From Streptomyces sp. 135 (lineage in GTDB: Bacteria; Actinomycetota; Actinomycetes; Streptomycetales; Streptomycetaceae): a stretch of 64,000 nt of DNA. This document shows, piece after piece, positions 27,413-36,144 of this stretch (position 1 is the first letter of the stretch; every line of letters begins with the position of its first letter). Under the pieces are notes generated by a model that ran no database searches, was not told the origin of the DNA, and saw nothing but the letters and a program-made list of their open reading frames with translations. The position numbers and the translations under genes are program-made. The DNA is taken from contig NZ_CP075691.1 of the NCBI RefSeq assembly GCF_020026305.1, positions 7,433,415 to 7,497,414 on the forward strand, read 5' to 3'.

Positions 27413-28401
27413 GCGGCACCACGCCCCGGCACCCGAACCCGGCCGGGACCCCGCCCGACCGCCCGATCGACACCCTCCGCTTCGGCTACGGCACCAACGG
27501 CCTCACCGACCTCCGTCTCGACGACGCCCTCGGTCTCCTCGCCGACCTCGGCTACTCCGGTGTCGGTCTGACCCTCGACCACATGCACCTCGATCCCCTC
27601 GCCCCTGATCTCGCCTCCCGCACCCGACATGTGGCCCGCACCCTCGACCGCCTCGGTCTGACCGCCACCGTCGAAACGGGCGCCCGCTATGTCCTCGACC
27701 CGCGCCTCAAACACGGCCCCTCCCTCCTCGACCGCGACCCGCAGCGGCGGGCCGACCGCGTACACCTGCTGATCCGCGCCGTCCACGTCGCCGCAGACCT
27801 GGGCGCCCACGCCGTGCACTGCTTCAGCGGCATCCGCCCGGACGACACCCCCGACGACGTCGCGTGGAAGCGGCTCGCCGGCGCCCTCGGACCCGTCCTC
27901 GACGCCGCGTCCGGGGCCGGTGTCCCGCTCGCCGTCGAACCCGAACCCGGCCACCTCCTCTCCTCGATCAACGACTTCCACCACCTCCGCGGCGAACTGG
28001 GCGATCCCGCGCCCGAACTCCTCGGCCTCACCCTCGACATCGGCCACTGCCAGTGCCTCGAACCGCTCTCGCCCGCCGACTGCGTGCGCGCCGTCGCCCC
28101 CTGGCTGCGGCACGTCCAGATCGAGGACATGCGGCGCGGCGTCCACGAGCACCTGCCGTTCGGGGACGGGGAGATCGACTTCCCGCCCGTCCTCGCGGCC
28201 CTGGCGGCCACCGGCTACCAAGGCCTCACCGTCGTCGAACTGCCCCGCCACTCCCACGCAGGCCCCCGGCTCGCCGCGGACTCCCTCGACTTCCTCCGCC
28301 GAGCGGCGGCAGACGCCGAGAAGCCGGTGCCCCCGGAGCGCGTGCCGCTGCCCCGAGCCCCCGCCCCTGCCCCCACTGCCGCCGAAGGAGGAACCCCGTG
28401 A
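27409..28401 (+). CDS. Sugar phosphate isomerase/epimerase (TIM barrel) of ebo operon
   Basis: 330 residues, xylose-isomerase-like TIM barrel: FGYGTNGLTDLRLDDALGLLA, AVEPEPGHLLSSINDF and LTLDIGHCQCLEPL with metal-binding acidic and His residues. The ATG overlaps the stop of the prenyltransferase, and its stop overlaps the GTG of eboA (GTGA), so translation is coupled. It probably acts on the cyclitol or sugar made by the first gene. The C-terminal 25 residues are a Pro/Ala tail. Confidence 0.87.
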   Translation: MSGTTPRHPNPAGTPPDRPIDTLRFGYGTNGLTDLRLDDALGLLADLGYSGVGLTLDHMHLDPLAPDLASRTRHVARTLDRLGLTATVETGARYVLDPRLKHGPSLLDRDPQRRADRVHLLIRAVHVAADLGAHAVHCFSGIRPDDTPDDVAWKRLAGALGPVLDAASGAGVPLAVEPEPGHLLSSINDFHHLRGELGDPAPELLGLTLDIGHCQCLEPLSPADCVRAVAPWLRHVQIEDMRRGVHEHLPFGDGEIDFPPVLAALAATGYQGLTVVELPRHSHAGPRLAADSLDFLRRAAADAEKPVPPERVPLPRAPAPAPTAAEGGTP

Positions 28402-29081
28402 CCGACACCCCCGGAATCGCCGCCCTCCGCACCCGTCTCGAAGCCGACCTCGGCGGAGCCGCCCGCGCCTGGCTCGACCAGGCCACCGCCGAGGCCGCGG
28501 CCCACGCCGAGCGGAGGGAATCGCAGCAGGGAGGGCCCATCCCCACATGGGAATTGCGGATCGCCGAGGCGGGACGACGCTGCGGGCCCGACCACGCCGA
28601 CGCCGCCCGCGTCCTGCTGCTGCACGCGGCGTCCGCGGACCCGGCCACCCTCACCCGTGTCTACGCCCAGGGCACCGCCCCCGAACGCCGCGCCATCCTG
28701 CACGCCCTGCCGCACCTGGTGCCGGGCCCCGAAGCCCTGCCGCTGGTCGAGGACGCCCTGCGCACCAACGACACCCGGCTCGTCGCCGCGGCCGTCGGCC
28801 CGTACGCCGCCGCACACCTGGCACCGCACGACTGGCGCCACGCCGTCCTCAAGTGCCTGTTCACCGGTGTGCCCGTGGACGCCGTCGCCGACCTCCCGAG
28901 GCGTGCCCGAGGCGACGGAGAACTCGCCCGCATGCTCGGCGACTACGCGAGCGAACGCACGGCGGCGGGCCGCCCCGTCCCCGGTGACCTGCATCGCGTC
29001 CTGGCCCTGACCGCCCCCGGGGCGGTATCGCACCCCACGGCTCCCTCGGGCCCCGAGGCCCCTTCGACCGGCGAGGAGTAG
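28398..29081 (+). CDS. eboA: EboA domain-containing protein
   Basis: 227 residues from GTG 28398, overlapping the previous stop and preceded by AGGAGG. The sequence matches the EboA family: WLDQATAEAAAH, TWELRIAEAGRRCG, VYAQGTAPERRAILHALPHL, then HDWRHAVLKCLFTGVPVDAVADL. It is helical, soluble and of unknown biochemistry; ebo clusters are tied to export or placement of small metabolites, for example the scytonemin monomer in cyanobacteria. The surrounding ebo genes make the assignment secure. Confidence 0.85.
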   Translation: MTDTPGIAALRTRLEADLGGAARAWLDQATAEAAAHAERRESQQGGPIPTWELRIAEAGRRCGPDHADAARVLLLHAASADPATLTRVYAQGTAPERRAILHALPHLVPGPEALPLVEDALRTNDTRLVAAAVGPYAAAHLAPHDWRHAVLKCLFTGVPVDAVADLPRRARGDGELARMLGDYASERTAAGRPVPGDLHRVLALTAPGAVSHPTAPSGPEAPSTGEE

Positions 29082-29089
29082 GAGTCCCG

Positions 29090-29938
29090 ATGCGCATCTT
29101 CGATCCCCACATCCATATGACCTCCCGCACCACCGACGACTACCAGGCGATGTACGCGGCGGGTGTCCGCGCGGTCGTGGAGCCTGCCTTCTGGCTCGGC
29201 CAGCCCCGCACCTCGCCCGCCTCCTTCTTCGACTACTTCGACTCCCTCCTCGGCTGGGAACCCTTCCGCGCCGCCCAGTACGGCATCGCCCACCACTGCA
29301 CGATCGCCCTCAACCCGAAGGAGGCGAACGACCCCCGCTGCACCCCCGTCCTCGACGAACTGCCCCGCTACCTCGTCAAGGACAACGTCGTCGCCGTCGG
29401 CGAGATCGGCTACGACTCCATGACGCCCGCCGAGGACACCGCGCTCAGCGCCCAGCTCCAACTGGCCGCCGACCACGAACTGCCGGCCCTCGTGCACACC
29501 CCGCACCGCGACAAGCTCGCCGGCCTGCGCCGCACGATCGATGTCATCCGGGAGTCCGCGCTGCCCCTGGACCGCGTGCTGATCGACCACCTCAACGAGA
29601 CCACCATCAAAGAAGCCAAGGACAGCGGCTGCTGGCTCGGGTTCTCCGTCTATCCCGACACCAAGATGGACGAGGGGAGAATGGTCGAGATCCTGCGGGA
29701 ATTCGGCCCCGAGCGGGTCCTGGTCAACTCCGCGGCCGACTGGGGGAAGAGCGACCCGCTCAAGACACGCAAGGTCGCCGATGCCATGCTCGCGGCCGGC
29801 TACGGCGAGGACGACGTCGACCTGGTCCTGTGGCGCAACCCGGTCGCCTTCTACGGACTCAGCGGCCGCCTCGCCCTGGACGTCACCGGCACGGACGCCG
29901 CCCACGAGGGCAACTCCATCCTGCGCGGCGGGGCGTGA
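29090..29938 (+). CDS. eboB: TatD-family metal-dependent hydrolase (EboB-like)
   Basis: 282 residues of the TatD/amidohydrolase TIM-barrel family. It has the N-terminal HxH metal site (DPHIHMTSR), EIGYDSMTP with the bridging Glu, VHTPHRDK, LIDHLNETT and NSAADWGKSDP with the catalytic Asp. TatD proteins are Mg/Zn-dependent hydrolases; the ebo member has an unknown substrate. It lies eight bases after eboA and four before eboE. Confidence 0.88.
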   Translation: MRIFDPHIHMTSRTTDDYQAMYAAGVRAVVEPAFWLGQPRTSPASFFDYFDSLLGWEPFRAAQYGIAHHCTIALNPKEANDPRCTPVLDELPRYLVKDNVVAVGEIGYDSMTPAEDTALSAQLQLAADHELPALVHTPHRDKLAGLRRTIDVIRESALPLDRVLIDHLNETTIKEAKDSGCWLGFSVYPDTKMDEGRMVEILREFGPERVLVNSAADWGKSDPLKTRKVADAMLAAGYGEDDVDLVLWRNPVAFYGLSGRLALDVTGTDAAHEGNSILRGGA

Positions 29939-29941
29939 GCC

Positions 29942-31111
29942 ATGCGCTTCCGGCACCCCGACGGTTCCACCGTCCACCTCGCCTACTGCACCAACGTCCA
30001 CCCGGCCGAGACCCTCGAAGGCGTCCTCGCGCAACTCCGTGACCACTGCGAACCCGTGCGCAAGAGACTCGGCAGGGACCGCATCGGAATCGGCCTCTGG
30101 CTCGCCAAGGACGCCACCCGCGCCCTCGTCACCGACCCCGCGGCCCTGCGCGGCCTGCGCACCGAACTCGACCGGCGCGGCCTCGAAGTCGTCACGCTCA
30201 ACGGCTTCCCCTATGAGGGCTTCGGCGCCGAAGAGGTCAAGTACCGCGTGTACAAGCCGGACTGGACCGACCCGGAGCGCCTCGCCCACACCACCGACCT
30301 GGCCCGGCTGCTCGCCGCCCTGCTCCCCGACGACGTCACCGAAGGCACCATCTCCACCCTGCCGCTGGCCTGGCGCACCCCCTTCGACGCCACCCGCGCC
30401 GAGACCGCCCGCACCGCCCTCACCACGCTCGCCCAGCGACTGGACGCCCTCGACGAACTGACCGGCCGCTCCATCCGCATCGGCCTGGAACCGGAACCGG
30501 GCTGCACCGTCGAGACGACCGCCGACGCCATCGCCCCCCTCACCGCAGTCGGCAACGACCGCATCGGTGTCTGCGTCGACACCTGCCATCTCGCCACCTC
30601 TTTCGAGGACCCGAAGACCGCCCTCGACGCCCTCACCGACGCGGGCATCCCCGTCGTCAAATCCCAGCTCTCCGCCGCCCTGCATGCCGAACACCCCCAT
30701 CTCCCCGATGTACGTGAGGCCCTCGCCGCCTTCGACGAGCCCCGCTTCCTCCACCAGACCCGCGCCCTGACCAGCTGCGGGCTGCGCTCCGTCGACGACC
30801 TCGGCGAAGCACTCAGTGGCCACGCCCTGCCCGACACGTCCCCCTGGCGGGCCCACTTCCACGTCCCCCTCCACGCGGACCCGGCCGCGCCGCTCACCTC
30901 CACCCTCCCCGTGCTCCAGGACGCCCTGACCCGACTCGTCGGCGGCACCGTCCCTCTCACCCGCCATCTGGAGGTCGAGACCTACACCTGGCAGGCCCTG
31001 CCTCCCGCGCTGCGCCCCCGCGGGCGCTCCCAGCTCGCCGAGGGCATCGCCGCGGAACTCACCCTCGCCCGTGACCTCCTGACGGACCTCGGCCTGAAGG
31101 AACTCCCATGA
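29942..31111 (+). CDS. eboE: Metabolite traffic protein EboE (TIM barrel)
   Basis: 389 residues. The N-terminus HLAYCTNVHPAETLEG and the central TLNGFPYEGFGAEEVKYRVY followed by PDWTDPERLAHT are characteristic of EboE. IGLEPEPGCTVETT and IGVCVDTCHLATSFEDP carry the metal-binding acidic residues of the isomerase-like barrel. In studied ebo clusters this protein is needed for metabolite export or localisation. Its stop overlaps the ATG of the phosphodiesterase (ATGA). Confidence 0.9.
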   Translation: MRFRHPDGSTVHLAYCTNVHPAETLEGVLAQLRDHCEPVRKRLGRDRIGIGLWLAKDATRALVTDPAALRGLRTELDRRGLEVVTLNGFPYEGFGAEEVKYRVYKPDWTDPERLAHTTDLARLLAALLPDDVTEGTISTLPLAWRTPFDATRAETARTALTTLAQRLDALDELTGRSIRIGLEPEPGCTVETTADAIAPLTAVGNDRIGVCVDTCHLATSFEDPKTALDALTDAGIPVVKSQLSAALHAEHPHLPDVREALAAFDEPRFLHQTRALTSCGLRSVDDLGEALSGHALPDTSPWRAHFHVPLHADPAAPLTSTLPVLQDALTRLVGGTVPLTRHLEVETYTWQALPPALRPRGRSQLAEGIAAELTLARDLLTDLGLKELP

Positions 31112-32511
31112 GCCAGCCCCAGAGCGACCCGCGCAACGGCCCCACCCCGCTCCTCGTCCTGGACGTCGTCGGCCTCACCCCCCGCCTTCTCGAACACATG
31201 CCGCACCTCAAGGCCCTCGGGCAGTCCGGATCCCGGGCACCGCTCGGCACCGTCCTGCCCGCCGTGACCTGCGCCGCCCAGTCCACCTTCCTCACCGGCA
31301 CCACTCCCGCCGAGCACGGCATCGTCGGCAACGGCTGGTACTTCCGCGAACTCGGCGATGTGCTCCTGTGGAGGCAGCACAACGGCCTCGTCGCCGGCGA
31401 CAAGCTGTGGGACGCCGCCCGCCGCGCGCATCCCGGTTACACCGTCGCCAACATCTGCTGGTGGTACGCCATGGGCGCCGACACCGACTTCACCGTCACC
31501 CCCCGCCCCGTCTACTACGCCGACGGCCGTAAGGAACCGGACTGCTACACCCGACCCCCTGCCCTGCACGACGAACTCACCGGGAAACTCGGCACGTTCC
31601 CCCTCTTCCACTTCTGGGGGCCGGGCGCCGACCTCGTCTCCAGCCGCTGGATCGTCGACGCCACCCGGCACATCATCGACACCCGCCGACCCGACCTCGC
31701 CCTGTGCTACCTCCCTCACCTCGACTACGACCTCCAGCGCTTCGGCCCCGACGACCCGCGCTCCCGCCGAGCGGCCGCCGACCTGGACGCGACCCTCACT
31801 CCGCTCCTCGACGACGCCCGAGCCGAGGGCCGCACCGTCGTCGCGCTCTCCGAGTACGGCATCACCCGCGTGAACCGGCCCGTCGACATCAACCGCGTGC
31901 TGCGCCGCGCTGGCCTGCTGGAAGTGCACACCCAGGACGGCATGGAGTACCTCGACCCGATGGCCTCGCGCGCCTTCGCCGTCGCCGACCACCAGATCGC
32001 CCACGTCTACGTGCGCCGGCCGGAAGACCTCGACATCACCCGCGCCGCCCTAAAGGACGTCCCCGGCATCGAGCAACTCCTCGATGACGAGGGCAAGAAG
32101 ACACACCACCTGGACCATCCGCGCTCGGGCGAACTCGTCGCCCTCGCGGAACCGGACGCCTGGTTCACGTACTACTACTGGCTCGACGACGACCGCGCGC
32201 CCGACTTCGCGCGGCTCGTCGAGATCCACCGCAAACCCGGCTACGACCCCGTCGAGCTCTTCATGGACCCCGAGGACCCCTACGTCCGCGTCAAGGCCGC
32301 GGGCGCACTGGCCCGGAAGAGGCTCGGCATGCGTTACCGCATGGCGGTCGTGCCCCTGGATCCCTCACCTATTCGAGGCAGCCATGGCCGCCTCCCCACG
32401 AGCGAGGACGAAGGTCCGCTCATTCTGTGCTCCACCCCCCGCGCCGTCAGCGGCCGCGTCGCGGCCACCGATGTGAAATCGCTCCTGCTCCGTCTCGCGG
32501 GCCTGCACTGA
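31108..32511 (+). CDS. eboF: Type I phosphodiesterase/nucleotide pyrophosphatase (EboF-like)
   Basis: 467 residues of the alkaline-phosphatase superfamily. The metal/nucleophile segment LLVLDVVGLTPRLL and VTCAAQSTFLTGTTPAEHGIVGN (nucleophile Thr/Ser region, in two parts) are clear, with LCYLPHLDYDLQRFGPD, LSEYGITRV and VADHQIAHVYV supplying the remaining ligands. It would cleave a phosphodiester or pyrophosphate, possibly a prenyl- or nucleotidyl-linked cyclitol made by the operon. No signal peptide is visible, so it appears cytosolic. Confidence 0.88.
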   Translation: MSQPQSDPRNGPTPLLVLDVVGLTPRLLEHMPHLKALGQSGSRAPLGTVLPAVTCAAQSTFLTGTTPAEHGIVGNGWYFRELGDVLLWRQHNGLVAGDKLWDAARRAHPGYTVANICWWYAMGADTDFTVTPRPVYYADGRKEPDCYTRPPALHDELTGKLGTFPLFHFWGPGADLVSSRWIVDATRHIIDTRRPDLALCYLPHLDYDLQRFGPDDPRSRRAAADLDATLTPLLDDARAEGRTVVALSEYGITRVNRPVDINRVLRRAGLLEVHTQDGMEYLDPMASRAFAVADHQIAHVYVRRPEDLDITRAALKDVPGIEQLLDDEGKKTHHLDHPRSGELVALAEPDAWFTYYYWLDDDRAPDFARLVEIHRKPGYDPVELFMDPEDPYVRVKAAGALARKRLGMRYRMAVVPLDPSPIRGSHGRLPTSEDEGPLILCSTPRAVSGRVAATDVKSLLLRLAGLH

Positions 32512-32630
32512 CCTCGGCCTGCCCGCGTCGCTGCGTCTGCTTGATCTCCACTGAACCAGACGGCTCGACCTCTGCCATCAGGGTCCGACCCCCAGCGAAC
32601 CCTGAACCGTAGGTCGAACCGATCCCTGAC

Positions 32631-32700
32631 ACGACCCTGATCCGCCCTGATTCGCCCCGATCCACCCTGATTCACCCTAATCCGCCCTGATCCAGCCTGA
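32631..32700. repeat. 10-bp helically phased tandem repeat
   Basis: Seven consecutive ten-base units with consensus TYCRCCCTGA (for example TCCGCCCTGA, TTCACCCTAA, TCCAGCCTGA) end 19 bases before the next gene. A looser copy (GAACCCTGAACC) lies at 32598. The exact 10-base period would put each unit on the same face of the helix, as in multi-site operators. No hairpin is formed. Confidence 0.75.
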
Positions 32701-32719
32701 ACCAGTCGAGGAGAACCGC

Positions 32720-33757
32720 ATGAGCCGCAAGCAGACCCCCGCCGACCCCGAACTCGCCCACAGACTCAGCCGACGCGGCATGCTTGGCGTCGCGGCGGGC
32801 GCCACCGCCGCGGCCCTCCTCGGCACCGCGACGCCGGCCGCGGCGGGAGAGAAGGGTCGAGGCCGCCCCGTCCTGCCGCCGGGACGCCTCGGCATCCAGC
32901 TCTACAGCCTCCGCGACAAGGTCTCCGCCCTCGGATTCGCCGCCGTATTCGCCGAATTGAAGAAGTACGGCTATGACGAGATCGAGTTCGCCGGTTACAG
33001 CCAGGGCTCGGCGGGCGCCATCAGCCTCGCCCAGCTGAAGGCACTCGCCCGCGACCACGGACTGCACCCCATCGGGTCCCACGTCGGCTATTACGACAAC
33101 AACAACCCGAACGCGTACACGTTCGCGCAGAACCTCACCAAGGTCCTGGACGACGCGGAGGCGCTCGGTCTGAAGCACATCGGGACGGCCTCGGGCCCCT
33201 TCCGCTACGGCTCGACGGTCGACGCCTGGAAGCGCGCGGCGGACGACTTCAACACGTATGGCGAGGCGGCCCGCAAGCGCGGCATGAAGTTCTACCAGCA
33301 CAACCACGCGGAGGAGTTCTCCTTCGCCACGGACAAGCCGGGCGTGCGCCTCTACGACGTACTGCTCGCAGAGACCGACCCCGATCACGTGTTTCTGGAG
33401 ATGGACATCTACTGGGCCTACTGCGCCCAATTTCGCTTCGGCAAGCGCCCCGACGGCACGCCCGCCCCCTTCGAGCCGGTCGACTACGTACTGAAGCAGC
33501 CGCATCGCTATCCGCTGTTCCACGTCAAGGACGGCGTGCGTGACGAGACGACCCGCGACGGTTACCGCATGTCGGATGTCGGGGACGGCGACATCGACTA
33601 CAAGAAGTTCCTTTCGAAGGTGACCGCGCGCACCCACCACGGACGGCGCTACCACCACTGGCAGACCGAGCACGACAACCCGGTCGAGTCCTACGCCTTC
33701 GCCCGCAAGTCCAGCGAACACCTGCACTCCCTGCGTTCCGGGCGCTGCGGGGACTGA
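32720..33757 (+). CDS. Tat-exported sugar phosphate isomerase/epimerase-like protein
   Basis: 345 residues. A twin-arginine signal (LSRRGMLGVAAGATAAALLG) predicts folded export. The mature domain is a TIM-barrel isomerase/epimerase: GIQLYSLRDKVSALGF, IEFAGYS, MKFYQHNHAEEF and FLEMDIYWAYC with metal ligands. AGGAG precedes ATG 32720. It follows the ebo genes after a 208-base gap with the ten-base repeats, so it may have its own promoter. Extracellular location separates it from the cytosolic TIM barrel of the operon. Confidence 0.88.
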   Translation: MSRKQTPADPELAHRLSRRGMLGVAAGATAAALLGTATPAAAGEKGRGRPVLPPGRLGIQLYSLRDKVSALGFAAVFAELKKYGYDEIEFAGYSQGSAGAISLAQLKALARDHGLHPIGSHVGYYDNNNPNAYTFAQNLTKVLDDAEALGLKHIGTASGPFRYGSTVDAWKRAADDFNTYGEAARKRGMKFYQHNHAEEFSFATDKPGVRLYDVLLAETDPDHVFLEMDIYWAYCAQFRFGKRPDGTPAPFEPVDYVLKQPHRYPLFHVKDGVRDETTRDGYRMSDVGDGDIDYKKFLSKVTARTHHGRRYHHWQTEHDNPVESYAFARKSSEHLHSLRSGRCGD

Positions 33758-34177
33758 ACCAGGCACCGACACCCCCTGCTCGACACGGAGGGCCCTCCCG
33801 CCGCCGGGAGGGCCCCTTCAGGAGGCGAGGTCAAGCCATCTCCTCCCCGAGGGGCTGCGCGGAGCTGCTCGCCGCCATGACGTGCCGAAGCCACCGAAGA
33901 GCTCCTCGCGGTCACCGTGCGATCGTGGTGCGCCTCGGCCGGTCCTATAGCCGCGCGTCCTGGCGCGGAGCGTTCGTCGACGGTGAGCTACATCATGGCG
34001 GAGGTGACGTCTCCGTAACCCCTACGTGACCCACGGTGACGTAGGGACTGGGGGCTGGCGCCGCCCACCGTGCATCCGGCGGTCGGCGGACGGATATGCA
34101 GGTGAAAGGCACTCCGAAACCTTGGTATTGTTGTCCATGTCGCCGCGGGGAACACCCCGCACGGCGGCAGACACCTA
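33758..34177. other. Non-coding interval with hairpin and tRNA promoter
   Basis: No gene is seen. A perfect 10-base stem (GGGCCCTCCC at 33790-33799 with GGGAGGGCCC at 33806-33815, loop of six) lies 33 bases after the preceding stop and is the likely terminator. The tRNA promoter should lie in the TTGGTATTGTTGT region near 34122. The rest is unremarkable. Confidence 0.6.
33790..33815 (+). terminator. Hairpin terminator after ebo region
   Basis: A ten-base perfect GC stem with a six-base loop follows the last gene of the ebo region. It lacks a U-tract, which is common for streptomycete terminators. Confidence 0.65.
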
Positions 34178-34262
34178 GTCCGGGTGGCGGAATGGCAGAC
34201 GCGCTAGCTTGAGGTGCTAGTGCCCTTTAACGGGCGTGGGGGTTCAAGTCCCCCCTCGGACA
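34178..34262 (+). tRNA. tRNA-Leu (anticodon GAG)
   Basis: An 85-base cloverleaf: acceptor stem GTCCGGG pairs with CTCGGAC. The D-arm is standard. The anticodon stem CTAGC/GCTAG encloses loop TTGAGGT, giving anticodon GAG. There is a long class II variable arm (GCCC TTTAAC GGGC) as required for Leu, and the T-arm contains GTTCAAG. The 3' CCA is not encoded. No copy of its 3' end and no integrase is seen nearby, so it is not an occupied integration site in this window. Confidence 0.97.
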
Positions 34263-34296
34263 CAGAGGCGACAGAGCGGTTTCACGGCGCGTCGCG

Positions 34297-34331
34297 ATCC
34301 CCACGATCTCCCAGAGATCGTGGGGATTTTT
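34297..34331 (+). terminator. Rho-independent terminator of tRNA-Leu
   Basis: A perfect 14-base stem (ATCCCCACGATCTC with its complement) and 3-base loop, followed by a run of T. It ends 12 bases before the 3' end of the convergent GntR gene, so it may serve both directions. Confidence 0.92.
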
Positions 34332-34342
34332 CGTGTGAGGAT

Positions 34343-35023
34343 CTATCGCGGGATCGCCGCCGCACCCTCCGCCCACAGCGACCGCACATGGCCGAGGTGC
34401 CGGGCCATGCACCGCTCCGCCGCCCCCGCGTCGCCCGACAGCATCAGGTCGAGGAGCTCGATGTGCTCCTCGGCCGACGGGGTCAGCTGGTCGTTCTCGT
34501 CCAGGGCCGTCAGGCCGTAGAGACGGGAGCGCTTGCGCAGGTCGCCGACCGTCTCGACCAGGCGGTCGTTGCCCGAGAGGGCGAGCAGTGACAGGTGGAA
34601 GCGGCGGTCGGCCTCCAGGTAGGCGATCAGGTCATGGCTCCGGGCGGCGCGCACGATCTCCTCGGCGACCGGGCGCAGCGCCTCCAGTTCCTCGCGGGCC
34701 GCGGTGCGGGTGATGCGGCCGATCACGGGCACCTCGATCAGGGCGCGGATCTCCGAGTACTGGTCGAGGTCGCGCTCATTGACCTCCGTGACGCGAAAGC
34801 CCTTGTTGCGGACCGGCTCGACGAGGCCCTCCCGGGCCAGATCGAGCATCGCCTCGCGCACCGGCGTCGCCGAGATGCCGAAGTCCTCGGCGAGGCCGGG
34901 TGCGGAGTAGATCTCGCCGGGCCGCAGCTCGCCGGAGATCAGGGCGGCCCGCAGGGCGTGGGCGACCTGATCGCGCAGTCGCTCCCTGGTCGTGATGAGG
35001 TTCTTGTGCTTCAGGTGCCCCAT
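34343..35023 (-). CDS. GntR/FCD-family regulator of hydroxyproline operon
   Basis: 226 residues from ATG 35023, with GGAGGGGAG upstream. The N-terminal winged helix (LRDQVAHALRAALISGELRPGE; FGISATPVREAMLDLAREGLVE in parts) and the C-terminal FCD ligand domain (EIRALIEVPVIGRI; DRRFHLSLLALSGN; EEHIELLDLMLSGD) place it in the FadR subgroup. It is the last gene of the minus-strand hydroxyproline cluster. A motif in its own promoter recurs at the operon start and at the collagenase promoter, so it is the candidate controller of all three. Confidence 0.9.
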   Translation of the reverse strand: MGHLKHKNLITTRERLRDQVAHALRAALISGELRPGEIYSAPGLAEDFGISATPVREAMLDLAREGLVEPVRNKGFRVTEVNERDLDQYSEIRALIEVPVIGRITRTAAREELEALRPVAEEIVRAARSHDLIAYLEADRRFHLSLLALSGNDRLVETVGDLRKRSRLYGLTALDENDQLTPSAEEHIELLDLMLSGDAGAAERCMARHLGHVRSLWAEGAAAIPR

Positions 35024-35066
35024 GGTGCTCCCCTCCGGTGGTACCCGCGCCCGCGCGGAGCACCAA

Positions 35067-35082
35067 AGTACAATGTCACGTT
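35067..35082. promoter_or_regulatory. Candidate hydroxyproline-regulon operator, site 1
   Basis: AGTACAATGTCACGTT lies 44 bases upstream of the GntR start. It aligns with AGTAATATTTCACATG (40272-40287) and AGTGCAATTTCACATT (42924-42939). It is close to the -35/-10 region expected for this gene, fitting autoregulation. Confidence 0.5.
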
Positions 35083-35112
35083 GCCAGTTGGGCGGTCGGG
35101 GAGCCGCCGGGG

Positions 35113-36117
35113 TCAGAGGGTGAACCCCGCGGGGAACGGATCGTCGGGGTCCAGGAAGTACTGGGCCGTGCCGGTGATCCAGGCCCGTCCGGTGATCCGG
35201 GGGACGACCGCGGGCAGACCCGCCACCTCTGTCCGTGCGATCAGCCGGCCGGTGAACTCCGTACCGATGAAGGACTCGTTGACGAAGTCGCGGTCCAAGG
35301 GGAGTTCGCCGCGGGCGTGCAGCTGCGCCATCCGCGCGGAGGTGCCCGTTCCGCACGGGGAGCGGTCGAACCAGCCGGGGTGGATCGCCATCGCGTGCCG
35401 GGAGCGGTACGCGTCCGAGCCCGGTGCCGCGAGGTAGACGTGCTTGACGCCGGAGATGTCCGGCTGCTCGGGGTGGGTCGGGCGGTCCGGTGAGGCGTTG
35501 ATCGCGTCCATCACGGCGAGACCCGCCGCGAGCAGGTCGTCCTTGCGGGCGCGGTCGAACGGCAGCCCCAGTGCGTCGAGGGGGACGAACGCGTAGAAGT
35601 TCCCTCCGAAGGCCAGGTCGTACGTCACCGTGCCGTGGCCCGGCACGTCGATCTCACGGTCCAGGGCGACACAGAACGCGGGGACGTTGGTGAGCGTCAC
35701 CGATGTCGCCGCGCCGTCGCTGACCTGCACGTCTACGGAGATCAAGCCCGCCGGGGTGTCCAGACGGACCGTGGTGACGGGCTCGGTGACCGGCACCATG
35801 CCCGTCTCGACGAGGACCGTCGCGACGCCGATGGTGCCGTGGCCGCACATGGGCAGCAGGCCGGACACCTCGATGTAGAGGACGCCGTAATCGGCGTCGG
35901 GGCGGGTCGGGGGCTGGAGGATCGCGCCGCTCATGGCGGAGTGGCCGCGCGGCTCGTACATCAGGAGCGTACGCAGATGGTCCAGGTGTTCGATGAAGTG
36001 GAGCCGGCGCTCGGCCATGGTGGCGCCGGGGACCACCCCTACGCCGCCGGTGATCACCCGGGTGGGCATGCCCTCGGTGTGAGAGTCGACGGCGTGGAAG
36101 ACGTGTCGGGTGCGCAT
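35113..36117 (-). CDS. 4-hydroxyproline 2-epimerase (proline racemase family)
   Basis: 334 residues with both catalytic cysteines of true racemases/epimerases: Cys91 in MCGHGTIG and Cys255 in DRSPCGTGTSAR. It should convert trans-4-hydroxy-L-proline to cis-4-hydroxy-D-proline, the first step of bacterial hydroxyproline catabolism. Having Cys at both sites, rather than Thr at the second, excludes the dehydratase branch of the family. AGGAG precedes ATG 36117. It sits with D-hydroxyproline dehydrogenase subunits and a DapA-type deaminase. Confidence 0.92.
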   Translation of the reverse strand: MRTRHVFHAVDSHTEGMPTRVITGGVGVVPGATMAERRLHFIEHLDHLRTLLMYEPRGHSAMSGAILQPPTRPDADYGVLYIEVSGLLPMCGHGTIGVATVLVETGMVPVTEPVTTVRLDTPAGLISVDVQVSDGAATSVTLTNVPAFCVALDREIDVPGHGTVTYDLAFGGNFYAFVPLDALGLPFDRARKDDLLAAGLAVMDAINASPDRPTHPEQPDISGVKHVYLAAPGSDAYRSRHAMAIHPGWFDRSPCGTGTSARMAQLHARGELPLDRDFVNESFIGTEFTGRLIARTEVAGLPAVVPRITGRAWITGTAQYFLDPDDPFPAGFTL

Positions 36118-36144
36118 GGATCTCCTCGGAGGGTGCGGGCGTCT

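Noticed and set aside
34178..34331. tRNA-Leu as an integration site for a mobile element
   Set aside because: No integrase, no second copy of the tRNA 3' end and no excisionase were seen on either side; the following inverted repeat is a terminator.
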